From contig JAFGNQ010000278.1 in assembly GCA_016926925.1 (NCBI GenBank), positions 1 through 21,442 of the forward strand: a stretch of 21,442 nt of DNA, given 5' to 3'. This document shows positions 8,311 through 16,162 of this stretch, in pieces. The notes under the pieces are model-generated. The model did no database searches, had not been told where the DNA came from, and was given only the letters and a program-made list of their open reading frames with translations. The DNA comes from Candidatus Aminicenantota bacterium (lineage in GTDB: Bacteria > Acidobacteriota > Aminicenantia > Aminicenantales > Aminicenantaceae). Each line of letters starts with the position of its first letter. The first letter of the stretch is position 1. Made by a program: the position numbers and the translations under genes.

Positions 8311-10032
8311 CTAATCGATCATCTCTTTGAAACGGCTCACGAGCTCTTCTGCAGTGAAAGCAAGGCCGTTGTACTTGAGGACCTTCTCATCCACAGCGAA
8401 TCCCGTCTCAAGCCTGATAAGCCGGCCGAACTGAGAGGTGGCATTGTTCTCGACGAGGATGGTTCGTGCGGCTTTCTTGAGATAAGCTCCTGTTTCATGA
8501 TGAACGGGGTAGACCTGCTTAAAATGAAAGAAGGCCACATCATCCCTCGAGAGAATGCGAAGGGCTTCTTTGATGGCATGCAGGGTCGAACCCCATCCGA
8601 TAATGAGACTGTGGTAGCCTTGGGCTCCGATGAGCTCCGGTGGGATAATATCCTCCTTGATCGAATCGAGCTTCTTGAGCCTTTTATCGACCATCTTTGT
8701 CCGCAGATCCAGGTCTTCGGTGATATGGGATTCCTCATCGTGTTCGTCGCTGTCGACTCCCACGAAACCAAGACCGAAACCGGGAATACCACGGGGAGAA
8801 AGGCCGTTTTCCGTGAGCGCAAACCTCTTGTAGTCACGGACCGTTCGGACAATGTGTTTTGCGGCATTCACTTCCTTTAAATCAAAGGGGGAAACATTGT
8901 AGAACGTATCCATCATGTATTGATCCGTAAGGATGAAGACCGGAACTTGAAATTTATCGGCCAGATGAAAAGCCTTATGCGTGAGAAAAAAGGCCTCTTC
9001 CAGCGACCCGGGAGCAAAGACGATGCGCGGAAATTCGCCGTGTCCGGCATAGAGAACGAGATCCAGGTCTCCCTGTTCGGTCCTCGTCGGCAGGCCTGTT
9101 GCCGGGCCGGGCCTCTGTGCTAAATGAATGACGACCGGTGTTTCGATCATGCCGGCCAGGCTCACGCCTTCCGTCATGAGGGCAAATCCACCTCCGGACG
9201 TCGTGACCATCGCCCTCGCTCCGGCATAGGAGGCTCCCAGGGCCATGTTGATCGCGGCTATCTCATCCTCTGCCTGTTCTACGACAATGTCACAGTTACC
9301 GGCTTGTTGTGACAAAAAGACCATAATCCCCGTCGACGGTGACATCGGGTAAGACGACAGAAAATTGCAGCCTCCTGCAAGCGCACCGAGGCCTACGGCT
9401 TCGGCTCCGTTCACCAAAATCTCCTTTTTGGATATGTTGTCATCGGATTGAGTCAATTCTGTCGGAATGTTTATTTGACCCGATTCCAAAATTCCTTTCC
9501 CGATGACGTATCCCCGTTCCACGGCGGCAAGATTCTTTCCAATGATCGGCTCCCCTTTATTGGCAAAATACTTTCGGATGAATCCGCGGACCAGCTTGAA
9601 ATCGACAGCGAGCATTCCCAGGAGCGTTCCGGCTGCAATAATGTTGATGAAAATTTTGCCCCCGACTTCATCTGCGATCTCGGCGAAGGGCGCATCGAGA
9701 AAAGTCATGGCTTCAGCGGGACAGTCCTTACAGATGTTTTTTCTGTCACCGACGATGGTCGTTTCCGGGACAATGCGGCTCTTCAGATGCCGGAGAGCCT
9801 TGTCGTGGAAAGGAAGCAGGATATCAATCCTGTCGGAAGGAGCCGCCACTCTCCTCCCGGATACACGTATTTGAGTGGAGTTGCTCCCGCCCCTTATTCG
9901 CGACATGTACTCCTTGGTCGCAAACACATGATATCCGGCACGCCTCAAGAGGCGAACGAGAATATGCTCAACGGTTTGGATCCCCTGACCGGCGGCGCCG
10001 CAGAGAACAATGGAGACATCATCTCGCTTCAT
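8311..10032 (-). CDS. korA: 2-oxoacid:ferredoxin oxidoreductase, fused gamma-alpha subunit
   Basis: This 573-residue protein fuses the gamma domain (residues 1-185, with [15 protein letters not shown] and SRIRGGSN) to the alpha/pyrimidine domain (about 205 onward, beginning [15 protein letters not shown]). The alpha domain carries YPMSPSTG (228-235), the signature of 2-oxoacid acceptor oxidoreductase alpha chains, and [20 protein letters not shown]. The fusion is typical of KorA-type two-subunit enzymes in anaerobes. A TTG codon further upstream (10053) is in frame, but AAGGAG at 10039-10044 sits 6 nt before ATG 10032, which decides the start. It forms an operon with korB. No separate ferredoxin (delta) gene is beside it, so it must use a ferredoxin encoded elsewhere. 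Confidence 0.91.
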   Translation of the reverse strand: MKRDDVSIVLCGAAGQGIQTVEHILVRLLRRAGYHVFATKEYMSRIRGGSNSTQIRVSGRRVAAPSDRIDILLPFHDKALRHLKSRIVPETTIVGDRKNICKDCPAEAMTFLDAPFAEIADEVGGKIFINIIAAGTLLGMLAVDFKLVRGFIRKYFANKGEPIIGKNLAAVERGYVIGKGILESGQINIPTELTQSDDNISKKEILVNGAEAVGLGALAGGCNFLSSYPMSPSTGIMVFLSQQAGNCDIVVEQAEDEIAAINMALGASYAGARAMVTTSGGGFALMTEGVSLAGMIETPVVIHLAQRPGPATGLPTRTEQGDLDLVLYAGHGEFPRIVFAPGSLEEAFFLTHKAFHLADKFQVPVFILTDQYMMDTFYNVSPFDLKEVNAAKHIVRTVRDYKRFALTENGLSPRGIPGFGLGFVGVDSDEHDEESHITEDLDLRTKMVDKRLKKLDSIKEDIIPPELIGAQGYHSLIIGWGSTLHAIKEALRILSRDDVAFFHFKQVYPVHHETGAYLKKAARTILVENNATSQFGRLIRLETGFAVDEKVLKYNGLAFTAEELVSRFKEMID

Positions 10033-10244
10033 CCGCAGCTCCTTTTTATACAATTCATATCAGATTACTATTATTCCATCGCACAATTACTATTTCAAGC
10101 GGATCTTTCGCTGCAGCTGACAAGTCATCAAATTTCATGGAAGCCGAACTTGAAACCTTTGTATCGAAAGCCTATGGAATCACAGGGTGCAGTGACTGCG
10201 AACCACAGCTAAGTTTGGACCACGGTCAAAAAATCTAAGGGCGA
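10033..10244. other. Intergenic gap upstream of korA
   Basis: No gene is supported in these 212 bp. On the minus strand a TTGAAA (10093-10098) is followed 19 bp later by TAATAG, which could be a weak korA promoter. No terminator with a U-run was seen for the LiaF-like gene. Confidence 0.4.
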
Positions 10245-10934
10245 TCAGCTCGTGATCTCGATGGATCCAAGGACGGCGGTGCCTTTTAGAAACAGCGTTG
10301 CATTCATCGATTCCGAAGGCCTCATTTTCCGCTTGTCTTCAATGGATCCTAATATCGCGTTGCTGTCGATCTCGACGTTCCAATCCCTCGGAACTCTCAT
10401 CTCGATACTGCCCAACAGGGTCGTCAGCTCGATACCTGCCTTGCCGCCTTGCAGCCGGGCATCCTCGAAGTCAAGATTGACCGACCCTAAAACGGCCGTA
10501 GCCTTGCCGCCACGGAAAGCCTTTGACTCGATTCTGCGCTTGCATTCGGAAAACAGAGCAAAGGCATCGAGGTCATCCCCCTTGATTTCGGGAAACCCTC
10601 CCGGTCGAGTTCTGAATCGGGGGCGAAACAGCACCCAGAGACCCAGAAAGATGATCAACGCACCGGCGATTATCTTCCAGGCCCCGTATTCGAGGATATC
10701 CCACTTCATCAACATAAAAACACATCCCACGATGATAAGGATGATTCCCGATAACAGATTACGGAAATCATGCACCAAGAGCTGCCACAGACCTATAAAC
10801 ACGAGTATCAAAGGCCAGTAGTCTGCGATGAGATCCCCCACATCGATGTAGCCTAAGCTGGAGAGCAAAAAAGCCACGCCGATGAGAATGATCAGCAACC
10901 CGGCAAATACGCGCCCGCGATGTTCGCTTGCCAT
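10245..10934 (-). CDS. LiaF/DUF5668-like membrane protein
   Basis: This 229-residue protein has four predicted membrane helices within residues 9-105, including GRVFAGLLIILIGVAFLL, WPLILVFIGLWQLL and KIIAGALIIFLGLWVLF. This is the DUF5668/LiaI-like arrangement. A soluble C-terminal domain repeats short strands ending in LGSV or LGSI (KATAVLGSVNLDF, ELTTLLGSIEMRV, NAILGSIED, GTAVLGSIEI), the beta-solenoid-like pattern of LiaF C-terminal (cell-wall-active antibiotic response) proteins. Such proteins sense envelope stress in Firmicutes, but here no LiaRS two-component system is adjacent, so the role is open. The start ATG has GAGAGGGG 6-7 nt upstream. It has its own promoter and repeat copy A in the gap upstream. 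Confidence 0.82.
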   Translation of the reverse strand: MASEHRGRVFAGLLIILIGVAFLLSSLGYIDVGDLIADYWPLILVFIGLWQLLVHDFRNLLSGIILIIVGCVFMLMKWDILEYGAWKIIAGALIIFLGLWVLFRPRFRTRPGGFPEIKGDDLDAFALFSECKRRIESKAFRGGKATAVLGSVNLDFEDARLQGGKAGIELTTLLGSIEMRVPRDWNVEIDSNAILGSIEDKRKMRPSESMNATLFLKGTAVLGSIEITS

Positions 10935-10985
10935 TTTATACCCCTCTCAATTTTTAGCTCAAACAGCCTCGTTTTTCCTATACGT

Positions 10986-11016
10986 ATTATATACCTGACA
11001 AGATGAGGAAGTTCAA
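10986..11016 (-). promoter_or_regulatory. Promoter of the LiaF-like gene
   Basis: On the minus strand TTGAAC (11011-11016) is followed after 17 bp by TATATA or after 19 bp by TATAAT (10986-10991). Transcription would begin about 45 nt upstream of the ATG. The remainder of the 296-bp gap holds repeat copy A and no supportable gene. Confidence 0.55.
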
Positions 11017-11122
11017 GCACATCAGCGCGAACATTTTCGTTTGCTCGATAGAACTCCGGGATACAGCGGAAGCACAAGGTCATCATCCAATAGCACCGCA
11101 TTGCGGCAAGGGGAAAGCGAGG

Positions 11123-11148
11123 GCGAGTCGCATTCTGTTTGAGTCGCA
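11123..11148 (-). repeat. Dispersed 26-bp direct-repeat element, copy A
   Basis: Minus strand: TGCGACTC-AAACAGAA-TGCGACTCGC. Both half-sites are identical here, so this is the cleanest copy. It lies about 190 bp upstream of the LiaF-like start and reads toward it. The flank CACCACCA just before the element is shared with copy C. Confidence 0.75.
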
Positions 11149-11230
11149 TGGTGGTGGGTGAAGATTTAAGATCGTTGCCGAACCGGAAATGCACCCGACC
11201 TCTTCCGTGACCGAAGCACACTCACCACGG

Positions 11231-14047
11231 TCAATACGGCTTTAGGAAGGTGCACTTGAAGACTTTGGCCCTGCCGTTTCCGTCGCTGCGCACCTCTCCC
11301 CGCAGGTAGCAGGCCGGCGGGCCGTCGAATGTCAGGCATTTGGTCTCTCCCACTCCCTCCAAAAGGCCGGTCTCGTCCTCGAAAAGAAAAAAGTATTTTC
11401 TGCCGTTGACGACATCCTTGAGCCGTGCATCGACCACTCTGACCACGAGCTCCACGGTGTGTCCCACATAGTTTTTGACGTCTTTGACACGAAGGGCAGG
11501 CCTCTTCCCTCTAAAAAGAGACAGGGAATCTCCCTCAGGGTCAAAGCCGAGGGATTCGACCATCATTCGTTCTTTCTGCTTCGAATCGAGATCCATGACC
11601 TGTTCCATTCCATCGATGCCTCGAAAATACCGGAGGATCTGCTGGGTCCTTCGCGGCTCGAGGGAATCGAACACGCCGGCCTTGATGAGAGAAAAGAGTT
11701 CTGCTTTGGTGAGGGAGACGCGGAAAAGGAAATCTTCGATGGAGGCATAATCCCCGTTGTCCCTCTCCGCGATAATCTTCTCCGCTGTTTTGAGAGCCAG
11801 CCCTTTGATGGACATCAAGCCCACACGGATGTTTCTGCCTTCAACCGCAAAGCGGTATCCGCTCCGGTTCGCATCCGGTCCCAAAATCTTTATTCCCTGC
11901 CTTTTTGCCTCCTCGACATATTCGGCCAGACCGTAGTAGCCGCCGCCGGCATTGAGCACCGAAGTCAGGTAGGGCACCGGATGGTGGGCCTTGAGATAGA
12001 CGGCTTGGTAAGCCATGTTGGCGTAGGAGGCGCTGTGAGCCTTGTTGAAGGAGTAGGAGGAAAACTCCTTCATCACTTTCCAAAGGTTTTGGACTTCCCC
12101 TGTCGTGTATCCTCGCGCTCCGGCTCCTTTGAAAAACTGCATTTTGAGCGGCGGATCGGGCTTCTTTTTCTTAAGACCACGCCGGAGAAGGTCGCCCTCT
12201 TCCGGCGGCATACCGGCCACCCTGTCGGCAATCTGCATCACCTGCTCCTCGTAGAGGAGAAGACCGCCGGTCTCAGGAAGAATTTTGGCCAAGAACGGAT
12301 CGCGAAAGACGGGACGGCCCTCTCTGTTCCGCAGGAGAGCTTCCTTCATCCCGCTCTCGGTGGGACCGGGACGGATGAGGGCCAGGGCCTGGGTCAACTC
12401 GTAGACATTCTCCGGCTTCATCCGGCGAAGAAGATTCATCATGGCCGGACTCTCCACCTGGAAACAACCGATGGTCCGGGCCTCCCGTAAAAGAGAGAAC
12501 GTCTTCCGGTCCCGGGGAGGGATGTCCCGGATATTCAATATCTTTTTGCTGGCAGAGACGGCCGCCAGCCCTCTCACCGAAAGCAGATCGAGCTTGATGA
12601 GTTTCAGGTCTTCGACGGCATCGCGGTCGAAATGGGACATGACATAGCCTTTGGCCGATTCCGCCAGCGGAAGATAGCGGTCCACAGGAGCGGGAGTGAG
12701 GATGACTCCCCCCACATGGAGGGAGTTCTCGCTGTAGACCGAACCCAGGTCGGAGGCGGCCTTCCATATCTCCATGCATCCGGGCAAGGGCTTGTCTTTC
12801 TTCAGAAAATCCGGTTCCGCAAAGAAAGGAGCCCTCTTACTCAGGGAACGGGATTCGGCCGGAGAGAGTCCGAATGCCCGGGCCGTTTCGTAAAGGGCGG
12901 AGCGGGCCCGGAAATTCTTCAGGCTGCAGACAAAGGCGGCTCCGGTCCGTCCCCGGCCGTATTTCTCCAGGACATAGGTGAGAATCCGGTCTCTCATACC
13001 GGAGTCGAAATCCAGGTCGAAATCCGGGGGGTCGTCACGGCCTTTGTTGAGGAACCGTGCGAAATAGAGGTCGAATGCGATGGGGCTGACGTGGGAAATT
13101 CCCAGAAGATACGCCAGGTAAGAGGAAGCTCCCGAACCCTTGAGGTTGTGAAGGATGCAGTTGCGGCGGGCGAACTCCACCACGTCATGGACGGCCAAAA
13201 AATAAGGGGCAAAACCGGACTGTTCCACAACTTCAAGCTCCATCTGAGCCCTTTGCCGCTCTCTCCAGCTCAAGTTTTTCCGGCTCCGCAACCGATCCGT
13301 CACCACTTCCCGCAGGCTTGTGGAAAAGAGGTCATCGGGAAGAGCCGGGACGACACCCTCGAAGGAAAACCGGCATTTATCCGCCACTTCGAGAGTTTTT
13401 AAGAAAAATTCTTTGGCATCTGTTCCGAATTTTTTCAAGGCCAAGGCCTCCTGGCCCGGACCGAAAAGTTTCATCTTGTGCTTCAGCCTGTCCCTCTCCG
13501 GGGGAAAAGGAATCTTCTTCTGGATGGCATGAAGGAGGACGAGCCTCTCAGGAGATGTGAGGAACTTTAGAGGATTGGCCCAGACCCCAGGCAGACCGTA
13601 CTGCGAAATCCACGAGAGGGTTTTCGAGAAATTGAAGAAATCCGCTCCGAGGTAGAAATCCCTTCCGGCAAGGTCCGGTAGATTCACGGGGAACTCCTCT
13701 TCTCCCGGCTGGGGAATGAGGATGACGACCAGCCCTTCCGTCCCGGCCATCGTCCTCCGGTTAAGGATTTCCATCAGGTTCCAGTACCCCTCTCTATTCT
13801 TGACGAGGAACAGATAGGTCCTTCCCTCGAGCTCGACCTCACAGCCGAAGAGGGGGCGGAACCCCGACTCCAGAGCCGCCCTCTTCCACTTGCCCCAACC
13901 GTAGAGGTTGGCGACATCGGACAGGGCTGAGGCAGGGAGTGCGTTCCGGGAAACCCAGGAGGCCAGTTCCCGTAGAGTTATACTCCCCTTCCCCTTGCTG
14001 TATACGGAATGGACACGCAGCGGCACAAACACCTTTCTATGCCTCAA
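11231..14047 (-). CDS. dnaE2: Short DnaE-type DNA polymerase III alpha subunit (DnaE2/ImuC-like, SOS cassette)
   Basis: This 938-residue C-family polymerase is shorter than replicative DnaE (about 1,160). The palm triad is present: D344 and D346 in PPDFDLDF, and D487 in KLDLLSVRGL. HhH (MSIKGLALKTAEKIIAER) and C-terminal OB domains follow. The N-terminal PHP domain is recognisable but its metal site is degraded: the usual His-x-His is RVHS (first His to Arg), and the usual TDH is SDVANLYG (His lost). PHP proofreading is therefore unlikely. Position after lexA and dinB suggests a DNA-damage-inducible translesion polymerase. The frame opens with TTG 14047, 9 nt after the dinB stop; GTG 14032 or 14026 (AAAGG upstream) are alternative starts. 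The DnaE2 versus generic short DnaE assignment rests on context. Confidence 0.85.
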   Translation of the reverse strand: MRHRKVFVPLRVHSVYSKGKGSITLRELASWVSRNALPASALSDVANLYGWGKWKRAALESGFRPLFGCEVELEGRTYLFLVKNREGYWNLMEILNRRTMAGTEGLVVILIPQPGEEEFPVNLPDLAGRDFYLGADFFNFSKTLSWISQYGLPGVWANPLKFLTSPERLVLLHAIQKKIPFPPERDRLKHKMKLFGPGQEALALKKFGTDAKEFFLKTLEVADKCRFSFEGVVPALPDDLFSTSLREVVTDRLRSRKNLSWRERQRAQMELEVVEQSGFAPYFLAVHDVVEFARRNCILHNLKGSGASSYLAYLLGISHVSPIAFDLYFARFLNKGRDDPPDFDLDFDSGMRDRILTYVLEKYGRGRTGAAFVCSLKNFRARSALYETARAFGLSPAESRSLSKRAPFFAEPDFLKKDKPLPGCMEIWKAASDLGSVYSENSLHVGGVILTPAPVDRYLPLAESAKGYVMSHFDRDAVEDLKLIKLDLLSVRGLAAVSASKKILNIRDIPPRDRKTFSLLREARTIGCFQVESPAMMNLLRRMKPENVYELTQALALIRPGPTESGMKEALLRNREGRPVFRDPFLAKILPETGGLLLYEEQVMQIADRVAGMPPEEGDLLRRGLKKKKPDPPLKMQFFKGAGARGYTTGEVQNLWKVMKEFSSYSFNKAHSASYANMAYQAVYLKAHHPVPYLTSVLNAGGGYYGLAEYVEEAKRQGIKILGPDANRSGYRFAVEGRNIRVGLMSIKGLALKTAEKIIAERDNGDYASIEDFLFRVSLTKAELFSLIKAGVFDSLEPRRTQQILRYFRGIDGMEQVMDLDSKQKERMMVESLGFDPEGDSLSLFRGKRPALRVKDVKNYVGHTVELVVRVVDARLKDVVNGRKYFFLFEDETGLLEGVGETKCLTFDGPPACYLRGEVRSDGNGRAKVFKCTFLKPY

Positions 14048-14056
14048 ACTCTGTAT

Positions 14057-15280
14057 TCACTTTGTGAGAGACGCCGTTTTCAAGACAAAGCCCCGGTTTT
14101 TCTCGAACCGGTACACACTCTCCAGCATTTTTTCACGGACCGTGAGCAGAGAGCCGAATCCGTGCCTCTCTCTCACCTGGTCCACGGCCATGCCCAGTTT
14201 TTCCCGGCGTTCCGAGTACGGCTCGAAAAGAGAAAGAGCCCGGCCTCTGACCAAATCCGAGGCCTTCACCCCCACCAGACGCAGAGACAGGCGCGACCCG
14301 GAAAAGAGATGAAGAAACAATCCTTTGGCGATCGTGAAAATTTCTCCCATGTCCTGGAGAGGAGAGACGAGAAGCCTTCGGCGGGCCTCGGTCCGAAAGT
14401 CCGAATACCGGACCTTCACTTCGATAATGTGGGCGAACAGACGACCTTTTCGCAGCGGAAGAGTCAACCGGTCACAAAGATAGGCCAGGTGCGCCAGGAG
14501 GAGTCGATGATCCCAGAGGTCTTCCAAAAATGTCGTCTCCCGGGAAACGGATTTAGGGACTGAGGCGGTCACGATGGGACGGCTGTCGATTCCTCTGGAC
14601 TGGAGGAAGAGTTCTTCTCCGTTCAAACCGAAGAGGGATCGCAGGGTCGCCCGCGGCAGTCCCCACAGATCACCGATCTTGTGGATGTTGAGCATTCTGA
14701 GGATGACCTGCGTCTTGGGCCCTATTCCCGGCAAGGATTCGATCCCGAGGTCTTTCAAAAATCCCTCCTCCTCTCCTGATGCGACCTCGACCAAACCGCC
14801 GGGTTTGGCCTTGTTGGTAGCCAGCTTGGCCAAGAGCTTGTTCGGCCCCATCCCCACGGAAACAACCAGCCCTATCTCTTTTTCGACGGCCTGTTTGATC
14901 TCCCGGACTGTCCGGGAGAAAGAAGGATAGAGGGGCCGGCATCGGGTCAAGTCGACGTAGGCCTCATCCAGGGAAGCCTCCTCGACATCCGGGCTGTACC
15001 GGGAGAGGGTGCGAAAAAACCGGTCGGAAAACGCACTGTAAACCTGGTAATTTCCCCTGAGAAATATCCCGTGGGGGCAGAATTCGTAGGCCTTCCGTAG
15101 AGGCATTCCCGAGTGGACGCCGTATTTTCGCGCTGCGTAAGAACATGTGGAGGCCACTCCTCTCTCGTGGGGAAGCCCGCCCACAATGACAGGCTTGCCT
15201 CTAAGAGAGGGATCGAGAAGCTCTTCGACAGCCGCAAAAAAAGCATCGATGTCGATATGGACGATACATCTTCTATTCAT
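14057..15280 (-). CDS. dinB: Y-family DNA polymerase IV (DinB)
   Basis: This 407-residue translesion polymerase has an intact catalytic site: IDIDAFFAAVEE (D10 and D12 region) and EASLDEAYVDLT in the palm. GMGPNKLLAKLATNKAKPGGL marks the fingers/palm junction (landmark only), and LPGIGPKT the thumb HhH. The C-terminal little finger follows, ending without an obvious QLxLGL-type clamp motif. ImuB proteins in lexA-imuA-imuB-dnaE2 cassettes lose these acidic residues. This one keeps them, so it is a working polymerase and not an ImuB adaptor. The start is ATG 15280, preceded by GGTGGAAAGAG. The in-frame extension to 15340 has no family resemblance. It follows lexA by 103 bp and precedes dnaE by about 9 bp. 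Confidence 0.9.
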   Translation of the reverse strand: MNRRCIVHIDIDAFFAAVEELLDPSLRGKPVIVGGLPHERGVASTCSYAARKYGVHSGMPLRKAYEFCPHGIFLRGNYQVYSAFSDRFFRTLSRYSPDVEEASLDEAYVDLTRCRPLYPSFSRTVREIKQAVEKEIGLVVSVGMGPNKLLAKLATNKAKPGGLVEVASGEEEGFLKDLGIESLPGIGPKTQVILRMLNIHKIGDLWGLPRATLRSLFGLNGEELFLQSRGIDSRPIVTASVPKSVSRETTFLEDLWDHRLLLAHLAYLCDRLTLPLRKGRLFAHIIEVKVRYSDFRTEARRRLLVSPLQDMGEIFTIAKGLFLHLFSGSRLSLRLVGVKASDLVRGRALSLFEPYSERREKLGMAVDQVRERHGFGSLLTVREKMLESVYRFEKNRGFVLKTASLTK

Positions 15281-15328
15281 CTCTTTCCACCTTTTCTCAT
15301 TCGCATTTTCTACTGTTCTTAGGCAACG

Positions 15329-15373
15329 AAGGCACTCCACCCTTTTTTAGCAGGGTAAAAAGAGTGTGGTGCG
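15329..15373 (-). other. Imperfect stem-loop between lexA and dinB
   Basis: On the minus strand GCACCACACTC and GGGTGGAGTGC can pair imperfectly around CTTTTT and AAAAAAG arms. It could attenuate or separate expression of lexA from dinB. There is no clean U-run, and pairing is imperfect. Confidence 0.3.
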
Positions 15374-15383
15374 CTTTGAGAGG

Positions 15384-16001
15384 TCAGTACTTACGCAGGA
15401 CCCCGATCACTCTTCCCAGGATCCTCAGTTCTTTGACTTTGATCGGCTCGAACTCCGGGTTTTCAGGGGCAAGGAAAACGCTCCCGTTCTCCAACCGCAG
15501 CCTTTTTAGAGTCACGGACCCGTCATCCAGGAAGGCAACCACCATCTCCCCGGAGCTGGCGGAGTTGGTCCTTTCCACCAGCACCCGGTCGCCATCATCG
15601 ATGTAGGCATCCACCATGCTTTTCCCATCGACATAGATGCAGAAAATGTTGCCCCTCTTCCGGCCCACCATCCAGTCCGGAACATCGACCGCCTCTCCGG
15701 AAAGATCGAAAACCTCCTTCGGATGGCCCGCAGGCACAAAACCTACCAACGGCACTTTTGCCTGTGCTCCTCCGGCGGCGGGGAAACCGGTGAGTCTGAT
15801 CTCCCCTTCATCTCTCCGCAAATATCCTTTCTTTTCCAGACTCACAATATGTTTGAAAACAGCCGAGGGATTGACGATCTGTAAAAGCCGCCCCAGCTGG
15901 CGGATCGTGGGAGAATAACCGTACTCCAGAATGAAGTCTTCGACAGCTTTCAGGACTTTCCCCTGCCTTTCCGTCAGCCTTTGACGCATTTTGTTTACCA
16001 T
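15384..16001 (-). CDS. lexA: LexA repressor
   Basis: This 205-residue SOS repressor has an N-terminal winged helix (RLTERQGKVLKAVEDFI and SPTIRQLGRLLQIVNPSAV recognition region) and a C-terminal S24 autoprotease domain. Autocleavage would fall at Ala91-Gly92 in VPLVGFVPAGHP. The catalytic dyad is S128 in VDGKSMVDAYIDDGD and K166 in SVTLKRL. RecA filaments trigger cleavage and derepression. AGGTGA at 16007-16012 sits 5-6 nt before ATG 16001, which fixes the start; the GTG at 16010 lies inside that ribosome site. The gene heads the lexA-dinB-dnaE cluster behind a strong promoter. A 12-bp direct repeat at the start codon may be the operator. Confidence 0.95.
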   Translation of the reverse strand: MVNKMRQRLTERQGKVLKAVEDFILEYGYSPTIRQLGRLLQIVNPSAVFKHIVSLEKKGYLRRDEGEIRLTGFPAAGGAQAKVPLVGFVPAGHPKEVFDLSGEAVDVPDWMVGRKRGNIFCIYVDGKSMVDAYIDDGDRVLVERTNSASSGEMVVAFLDDGSVTLKRLRLENGSVFLAPENPEFEPIKVKELRILGRVIGVLRKY

Positions 16002-16010
16002 TTTGTTCAC
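15990..16010 (-). promoter_or_regulatory. Tandem 12-bp repeat at the lexA start (possible LexA operator)
   Basis: On the minus strand GTGAACAAAATG is followed directly by GTAAACAAAATG (11 of 12 identical), spanning the ribosome site and start codon. It resembles the direct-repeat SOS boxes (GAAC half-sites) of alpha-proteobacteria, but the spacing is one base longer. Weak evidence from one promoter only. Confidence 0.3.
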
Positions 16011-16017
16011 CTAAATC

Positions 16018-16046
16018 AAAATAATACTCTTTTCCCTCTTTGTCAA
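16018..16046 (-). promoter_or_regulatory. lexA promoter
   Basis: On the minus strand TTGACA (16041-16046) and TATTTT (16018-16023) are separated by 17 bp. Transcription would start only about 10 nt before the ATG, so the leader is very short and barely includes the ribosome site. Confidence 0.7.
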
Positions 16047-16072
16047 GCCAAAACGTAAATTTTTTGAAAAAT

Positions 16073-16090
16073 CGGGACGGGTCCATCCCG
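16073..16090. promoter_or_regulatory. Imperfect palindrome between the divergent lexA and DUF362 promoters
   Basis: CGGGACGGGTCCATCCCG is an imperfect inverted repeat (CGGGA/TCCCG ends). It sits midway between the two -35 boxes and could bind a regulator of either side. Confidence 0.3.
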
Positions 16091-16103
16091 GAGGCACAGA
16101 CTT

Positions 16104-16132
16104 TTGACTCTTCCCGGCCTTTGTGCTATAAG
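16104..16132 (+). promoter_or_regulatory. Promoter of the DUF362/DUF6599 pair
   Basis: TTGACT (16104-16109) and TATAAG (16127-16132) are 17 bp apart, about 30 bp before the ATG. AGGAGGGA at 16151-16158 is a strong ribosome site. Confidence 0.65.
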
Positions 16133-16162
16133 CATGCCTGAGGCTCAAAAAGGAGGGACAAC

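Noticed and set aside
9448..10212. Plus-strand 254-codon frame
   Set aside because: It is antisense to korA, which is strongly supported by motifs.
10892..11221. Minus-strand 109-codon frame upstream of the LiaF-like gene
   Set aside because: It contains repeat copy A and the promoter, overlaps the LiaF-like start in another frame, and resembles no protein.
11459..12490. Plus-strand 343-codon frame
   Set aside because: It is antisense to dnaE with no recognisable domain; the GC-biased third positions of dnaE keep this frame open.
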